A stretch of DNA of 44,576 nt from Candidatus Aminicenantota bacterium (GTDB lineage Bacteria; Acidobacteriota; Aminicenantia; Aminicenantales; Aminicenantaceae): the NCBI GenBank assembly GCA_021162615.1, contig JAGGYH010000140.1, positions 1 to 44,576 on the forward strand, given 5' to 3'. A program made the translations under genes and the position numbers. Shown here piece by piece: positions 41,006 to 44,576 of this stretch. The first letter of the stretch is position 1. Every line of letters begins with the position of its first letter. The notes beneath the pieces were generated by a model, which saw only the letters and a list, made by a program, of their open reading frames with translations, was not told the origin of the DNA and did no database searches.

Positions 41006-41731
41006 TCACCCGGGCAGGGTGTTTCCGTCAAAATATTTGATATCGTGAGGAGCGATAATGATATCGGCGGCTTTCTGAATCCGCTGGACGGAATCAAACG
41101 CCTGGAGGGCATCGATGTGGATTCCGGGAGCTATGGCCTGCACGCCCATTTTTTTCAATGCCTCCGGTGGATCAAAATTCTCCTCTATGGTGCAAAGGCC
41201 GCTGATGCAGGCTTTCCCTTTATCGGTATCGATCAGGACGCTTTGCGTTCCCGGCGTATGCCCGGGCGTTTCGATGATTTCAAGCCCCGGTTCAACAGCG
41301 GCATCCCCATCAATAATCTCCAATTTTGTCCCCTCGGGGGGAACAACAAACCACCCCGCCTGAGTCGGGTGAGGATTCCGCGCGTAATCCAGCTCATCTT
41401 TTTGAATGAAAAAAACCGCATTTTTGAATTTGGAGATGTCACTGGCGTGATCTTTGTGAAGGTGAGTCAGGATAACGATGTCAATGTCATCCGGTGTGAG
41501 GCCTATTTTCCCAAGCGCTTCTTCCTGCGTCTGGAAGTCGATTCCCGGAAAACCCGTGCTCCGAATCAGTTCCCCCGAAGCGCCGGTATCAACGACAATA
41601 TGCTTTCCCGCTCCCTGGATCACCCACATGTAAACTCCTATGGTGATCTCCGTCCCGTAGCCGAAAAGATAGGTCATAAATCCCTTATCGATGGGCGATT
41701 CTTTAGAAATCGGAAGAGGTTTGATATTCAT
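41006..41731 (-). CDS. metallo-beta-lactamase-fold hydrolase, N-acyl-homoserine lactonase-like
   Basis: 241 residues. The metal motif THLHKDHASD (HxHxDH), a downstream His in ETPGHTPGTQSVLI, and a terminal IIAPHDIKYFD His match the AiiA/AttM-type lactonase branch. Signal acyl-lactone opening is the best-known activity, but the branch also contains other lactonases and esterases. No luxI/luxR is in the window. A good ribosome site AAGGAG precedes the ATG. It is the first gene of a two-gene unit with the STAS-like protein. Confidence 0.82.
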   Translation of the reverse strand: MNIKPLPISKESPIDKGFMTYLFGYGTEITIGVYMWVIQGAGKHIVVDTGASGELIRSTGFPGIDFQTQEEALGKIGLTPDDIDIVILTHLHKDHASDISKFKNAVFFIQKDELDYARNPHPTQAGWFVVPPEGTKLEIIDGDAAVEPGLEIIETPGHTPGTQSVLIDTDKGKACISGLCTIEENFDPPEALKKMGVQAIAPGIHIDALQAFDSVQRIQKAADIIIAPHDIKYFDGNTLPG

Positions 41732-41840
41732 TGTCTTCTCCTTGAAGAAAGGATAAAAAATTATTATTTTGCATATTCAGATCCCATGTCAAGAGAAAAC
41801 CCGAATCTCCATGCCGCCAGGCAGCCGCCCGACGCAGCCG

Positions 41841-42581
41841 CTATATCTTGCGGATCATGGGAATGAGATGTTTGCGTATTCTATCCGCTTCAGAACGCAT
41901 ATGAATCAGCTTTTCCTCGTCCAAGGGGACAACAATATCCCTTTTAGAAAATTCAACACCCTTCATGCGGGCAATTTCCAGATGCAGCTCCATTACTTTT
42001 TCCGAGTGGGTAAACATCAGATTGGCTGCAGCACTCTCCAGGCGCTCCATCCTGTCCTGAAACACATTGTTGCTGACTGAAAACATGCAGTTCTTGTTGC
42101 CCTTCACCGTGTTATAAATCGTTTGGTAAATGGGTCCTCCGTAGGTCGGTGAAAAGAAAAGAATGTTCAGCGCTGCTCCCGCAAGAATCGCAGGCCTCCC
42201 CTTTTCAGCCAGGCGTTCCTCTGCCTTTTGGACTGCTTCGGCCCAAATATCGGGCTTCAGCAGATTGGCCTTCAGATAATCACCCTTGTCCTCAGCAATG
42301 CCTTCGGCCTGCGGATCAAAATCAATGTAGACAATCCGATCTTTATAAGTGCTTCCGTCAACTCCGCAGGAAGCAAATACTTTTTCGGCATACTCTCTTC
42401 CGGAATTGATTAAAAGATAAATGAGAGAGCTGTCCTGCTTGAGCCAGGAAGCAAGAAACATCCCGGCAATCAGAGGCTTCCCCGAGCCGCCCGGCCCGCT
42501 GATTATCGTACTCGACGGCACGGAAATGCCTTCCGGCAGTATGGGCCGCAGCCAATCATATTCCAATGTGAAATGTTTCAT
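41841..42581 (-). CDS. RecA/KaiC-fold ATPase-like protein with atypical Walker motifs
   Basis: 246 residues. The P-loop region STIISGPGGSGKPLIAGMF (24-42) has Pro where Ser/Thr coordinates magnesium. The expected Walker B segment RPAILAGAALNILFF lacks an obvious Asp. The overall order, including DRIVYIDFDPQ and IYNTVKGNKNCMFSVSNN, fits the Rad55/KaiC-like RecA superfamily found in signal-transduction contexts. It may bind nucleotide weakly, or act as a regulatory scaffold. It is divergent from the methyltransferase-NifX gene and upstream of the MBL/STAS pair on the same strand. Confidence 0.65.
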   Translation of the reverse strand: MKHFTLEYDWLRPILPEGISVPSSTIISGPGGSGKPLIAGMFLASWLKQDSSLIYLLINSGREYAEKVFASCGVDGSTYKDRIVYIDFDPQAEGIAEDKGDYLKANLLKPDIWAEAVQKAEERLAEKGRPAILAGAALNILFFSPTYGGPIYQTIYNTVKGNKNCMFSVSNNVFQDRMERLESAAANLMFTHSEKVMELHLEIARMKGVEFSKRDIVVPLDEEKLIHMRSEADRIRKHLIPMIRKI

Positions 42582-42663
42582 CTTTCATCCTCCGTTCTAA
42601 ATCCATTATACCGCTTTTTCACGGGGATTTAGACCTCAACCAGCAAATATTTTCCATATTTTT

Positions 42664-42692
42664 TTGATTTTTTCACGCTGTTTGACTAAAAT
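42664..42692 (+). promoter_or_regulatory. promoter of the methyltransferase-NifX gene
   Basis: TTGATT (42664-42669), 17 nt, TAAAAT (42687-42692). The start codon at 42704 is only about 5 nt beyond the predicted transcription start and has no Shine-Dalgarno, so the mRNA may be leaderless. Confidence 0.45.
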
Positions 42693-42703
42693 ATCCTCTC
42701 AAT

Positions 42704-43513
42704 ATGGACGCTTTCAGCATTGTCGAAAATGAGTTGGAGAGCCTTCAAACAAAGCCTCACCGGCTGCTTGAAATCGGTGCCGGATCCGGGGACTTTCTAA
42801 AGAAGCTCACAAAACAATATCAGGCTGAAGGCGTTGGAATCGATCCCTTTGCCCATGAAGCCCCGCAGGATAACCCGAGGCTCTATAAGAAAACCGCCGA
42901 AGAAGTAGGCTCTCTGCGCCGCTGGTTTGATGTGGTGTACAGCATCAGGGCTTTTCACCATTTTACAGAACCCGGGCGGTGTTTAAAGGCGCTTCGTTCT
43001 GTTCTCGCCTGGGGCGGCCGCTGTCTCCTTGTGGATTGGCACGAAGGCGCTTCAACAGGCTATCCTGAATATTATTACTCCATGGAAGAAGCCTCTGAAA
43101 TGATGGAAAAAGCGGGGCTTCATATATTGAAAAGGAAACGATTCGGCGATCTGTTCTTGATTTCAGCCACACTGAATTCCTGGCGCGTGGCTGTGGCGGC
43201 CGACTCTACAGGCGGCATAATCTTTCAGAAGATGTTCGGACAGGCCCCACAATTTCAGGTTTACAGCCTTTCCCTGAGCAGCAAGCCTCAGCTTGTGGAA
43301 ACACGCCGCAATCCTTATGAAAAGACCCTTCAACATGAAAAAACATTCGACGTCTATAAACTGGTAAACGACTGCCCGATTCTTGTGTCTTCAAGAATCG
43401 GCAAAAGAGGTATCTCCCGGCTGGAAAAAATGGGAGTCACACTGATATTCAAGCAGGGGCCGATCAGCTCCTTTTTAACCTCTGATTTCCTAGAAAATCC
43501 GTTTGTGCTATAA
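42704..43513 (+). CDS. class I SAM methyltransferase fused to NifX/NifB-type cofactor-binding domain
   Basis: 269 residues in two parts. Residues about 1-155 are a Rossmann methyltransferase: motif I LLEIGAGSGDFLKKL (21-35), VVYSIRAFHHFTEPG and ALRSVLAWGGRCLLVDW. Residues about 160-258 match the dinitrogenase Fe-Mo cofactor-binding fold (Pfam Nitro_FeMo-Co): RVAVAADSTGGIIFQKMFGQ, then APQFQVYSL, and SRIGKRGISRLEKMG. NifX-type domains hold iron-sulfur metalloclusters. A methyltransferase fused to one is unusual. The next gene is a DUF59 protein, known from Fe-S assembly, which supports a role in metallocofactor handling, by inference. Target unknown. Confidence 0.75.
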   Translation: MDAFSIVENELESLQTKPHRLLEIGAGSGDFLKKLTKQYQAEGVGIDPFAHEAPQDNPRLYKKTAEEVGSLRRWFDVVYSIRAFHHFTEPGRCLKALRSVLAWGGRCLLVDWHEGASTGYPEYYYSMEEASEMMEKAGLHILKRKRFGDLFLISATLNSWRVAVAADSTGGIIFQKMFGQAPQFQVYSLSLSSKPQLVETRRNPYEKTLQHEKTFDVYKLVNDCPILVSSRIGKRGISRLEKMGVTLIFKQGPISSFLTSDFLENPFVL

Positions 43514-43541
43514 TAGCAAAGCTTTTGAACAGGAGGTCAAG

Positions 43542-43841
43542 ATGTCTCAGATAACGCAAGAAGATGCTCTCAAAATAGCGGCACAGGTGATGCATCCGGC
43601 CATTGACAGAAACCTGGTCGACCTAGGCATTGTCAAAGATATAGAAATCAAGGGGACCCATGCGACCGTCACATTCGCCTTCCCCGCTCTCAATATTCCA
43701 ATTGCAGACCAGCTCATCGGCAGCGTGCGTAGCATATTAGAGAAGCAGGGATTAAGCGTTGACCACCAGGTCACGGTGATGAGCCAGCCCGAGCTCCAGT
43801 CTTTCCTGGCCATGGAGCAGGCCGCCTGGAAAGGATTGTAG
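43542..43841 (+). CDS. MIP18/DUF59-family protein (SufT-like)
   Basis: 99 residues from ATG 43542, with AGGAGG 5 nt upstream; the longer frame from 43503 overlaps the previous gene and is unlikely. The core HPAIDRNLVDLGIVKDIEIKG and VTFAFPALNIPIADQLIGSV fits DUF59, seen in SufT, PaaD and the N-terminus of Mrp/ApbC Fe-S carriers. The conserved Cys of the usual GCP motif is replaced (PALNIP). It lies 28 nt after the methyltransferase-NifX gene and is probably co-transcribed. Confidence 0.82.
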   Translation: MSQITQEDALKIAAQVMHPAIDRNLVDLGIVKDIEIKGTHATVTFAFPALNIPIADQLIGSVRSILEKQGLSVDHQVTVMSQPELQSFLAMEQAAWKGL

Positions 43842-43854
43842 ATCTCCGGGGTCA

Positions 43855-44147
43855 CCCATTAGAAGGCGGCTGTCAAGAATTTGTAGGGGACAGACCCGGC
43901 TATCTTCCCTATTTCCATATAATTACGACACTTTTCCACAGTTAGTTACAGTTTAAATCGATGATTTTTAGGCCCAAAATTAAAAAAAACTAAAGGAACT
44001 GGATGATAAAGGGGAATTCGTATTGATTGTTTTTTGATAGGGGAGGAAGATTCTAGAATGCGAACGACACGCCGATCCTGGGAATGAGCATATCCGTGCT
44101 TCCCTTCGCAGATCATCGGGCAGTGTTTAAAGGCACTTCGTTCTGTT
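43855..44147. repeat. patchwork of four abutting direct copies of nearby sequence
   Basis: Pieces in order: 43855-43878 = 40350-40373 (24 nt, identical); 43879-44097 = 38641-38859 (219 nt, about 4 mismatches); 44098-44125 = 40870-40897 (28 nt, 1 mismatch, from inside the STAS-like gene); 44123-44147 = 42979-43003 (25 nt, 1 mismatch, from inside the methyltransferase gene). All keep the same orientation. The pieces touch or overlap by 3 nt. It fills most of the gap between the DUF59 and histidine kinase genes and encodes no gene of its own. Confidence 0.9.
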
Positions 44148-44200
44148 GCCGTTATGCAGCATGCATAAAAAAACTTACTTGAAAATCTTCAAGGAGACGG

Positions 44201-44576
44201 CTATTTGCTAACTGAAAACTCAACCTTAAAAGAGGTACCGCCATTGCGGTCAAGCTCAATTGTTCCGTCAATCTGTCTGGTTAAGTCATTTACCATCTGC
44301 AGCCCTAATGATTGGGCCTTGCGAAAATCTATATCTTCAGGGAAACCAATGCCGTCATCGCTTACGACAAGAGTAATCATACCCTTTTTATCAGAATAAA
44401 GCTTTATGCAAATTTCGCCTTTTTTCCCTTCAGGAAAAGCATGCTTTATTGAATTAGATAAAAGCTCGTTGGCAATCAATCCACATGGAATCGCCCGATT
44501 GAGGTCAAGAAAAACTTCCTCCAAATCAGTCTTAAGTGCAACAATATTTGAATCGACACCGTAAGAATGATAAATA
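44201..44576 (-). CDS. sensor histidine kinase, C-terminal part (cut by window edge)
   Basis: The frame is open to the window edge, so only the last 124 residues or so are seen. They form the ATPase domain of a HisKA_2/HWE-like kinase: AIPCGLIANELLSNSIKHAF (N box), VVSDDGIGFPEDIDF (G1 box), SLGLQMVNDLTRQIDG (G2 region) and GGTSFKVEFSVSK at the end. Such kinases phosphorylate response regulators. Sensor domains and partner lie outside the window. The patchwork repeat ends 53 nt after its stop codon. Confidence 0.88.
   Translation of the reverse strand, partial: IYHSYGVDSNIVALKTDLEEVFLDLNRAIPCGLIANELLSNSIKHAFPEGKKGEICIKLYSDKKGMITLVVSDDGIGFPEDIDFRKAQSLGLQMVNDLTRQIDGTIELDRNGGTSFKVEFSVSK

Noticed and set aside
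1-44576. CRISPR array, tRNA or rRNA genes
   Set aside because: No regularly spaced short repeats, cloverleaf-like tRNA sequences or rRNA segments were recognised when reading through.

Overview
The window looks like a chromosomal segment of an anaerobic, Gram-negative-type (diderm) bacterium. Diderm signs seen in the sequence are several lipoproteins with lipobox cysteines, two proteins ending in the terminal-phenylalanine strand typical of outer-membrane beta-barrels, and Tat-type signal peptides. A full Rnf complex and an EtfAB pair point to anaerobic redox metabolism. Large secreted Asp-box and TolB-propeller proteins, together with Gfo/Idh and DUF1080 genes, resemble gene content of Acidobacteriota-related lineages such as Candidatus Aminicenantes. 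That placement is inference from gene content only.

Layout. 1-290: right end of a dispersed intergenic repeat and a small inverted-repeat element. 293-4280: two lipoproteins and a large metallopeptidase/propeller/barrel protein. 4332-6978: probable replication-origin locus, with a promoter, three DnaA-box-like sites, dnaA and dnaN. 6988-7914: apbE, the flavinylation enzyme, facing dnaN. 8012-12054: sugar or nucleoside cluster (MFS transporter, Gfo/Idh oxidoreductase, TIM-barrel/DUF1080 lipoprotein). 12060-19753, minus strand: one tightly overlapping operon rnfCDGEAB, rseC-like, NusG-domain-II protein, FGGY sugar kinase. 19854-24390: GNAT protein, a structured repeat element, polA, and a small conserved protein. 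24466-28563: DUF177, rpmF, plsX, fabG, acpP, fabF behind a near-perfect promoter. 28829-31981: etfB, etfA, Tat-exported Gfo/Idh. 32244-33182: stand-alone GMP synthase ATP-pyrophosphatase. 33181-33442: MITE-like element. 33460-35946: Asp-box repeat exoprotein with its terminator.

From about 36.1 kb onward the DNA is accessory. It holds a secreted protein of unknown function, a vapBC toxin-antitoxin pair with a palindromic operator, relics of an M20 hydrolase, of an IS91-like transposase and of a group II intron (domains V and VI), a barrel-protein fragment, a YhhN-family membrane protein, an MBL-fold lactonase-like enzyme with a STAS-like partner, a RecA/KaiC-fold protein with degenerate Walker motifs, a methyltransferase fused to a NifX-like domain followed by a DUF59 protein, and the C-terminal half of a sensor histidine kinase cut by the window edge.

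The most unusual structure is at 43855-44147. This roughly 293-bp intergenic stretch is built almost entirely from four abutting direct copies of pieces found elsewhere in the preceding 6 kb, two of them taken from inside neighbouring genes. It looks like a templated patchwork or template-switching scar. An assembly chimera is the main alternative. Other points of note are the Rnf operon extended by a Tat-leader NusG-II protein and a sugar kinase, the methyltransferase-NifX fusion, the three-part peptidase/propeller/barrel protein, and a family of intergenic elements ending in a shared ATGAATAACCAGG-type motif. No tRNA, rRNA or CRISPR array was recognised.
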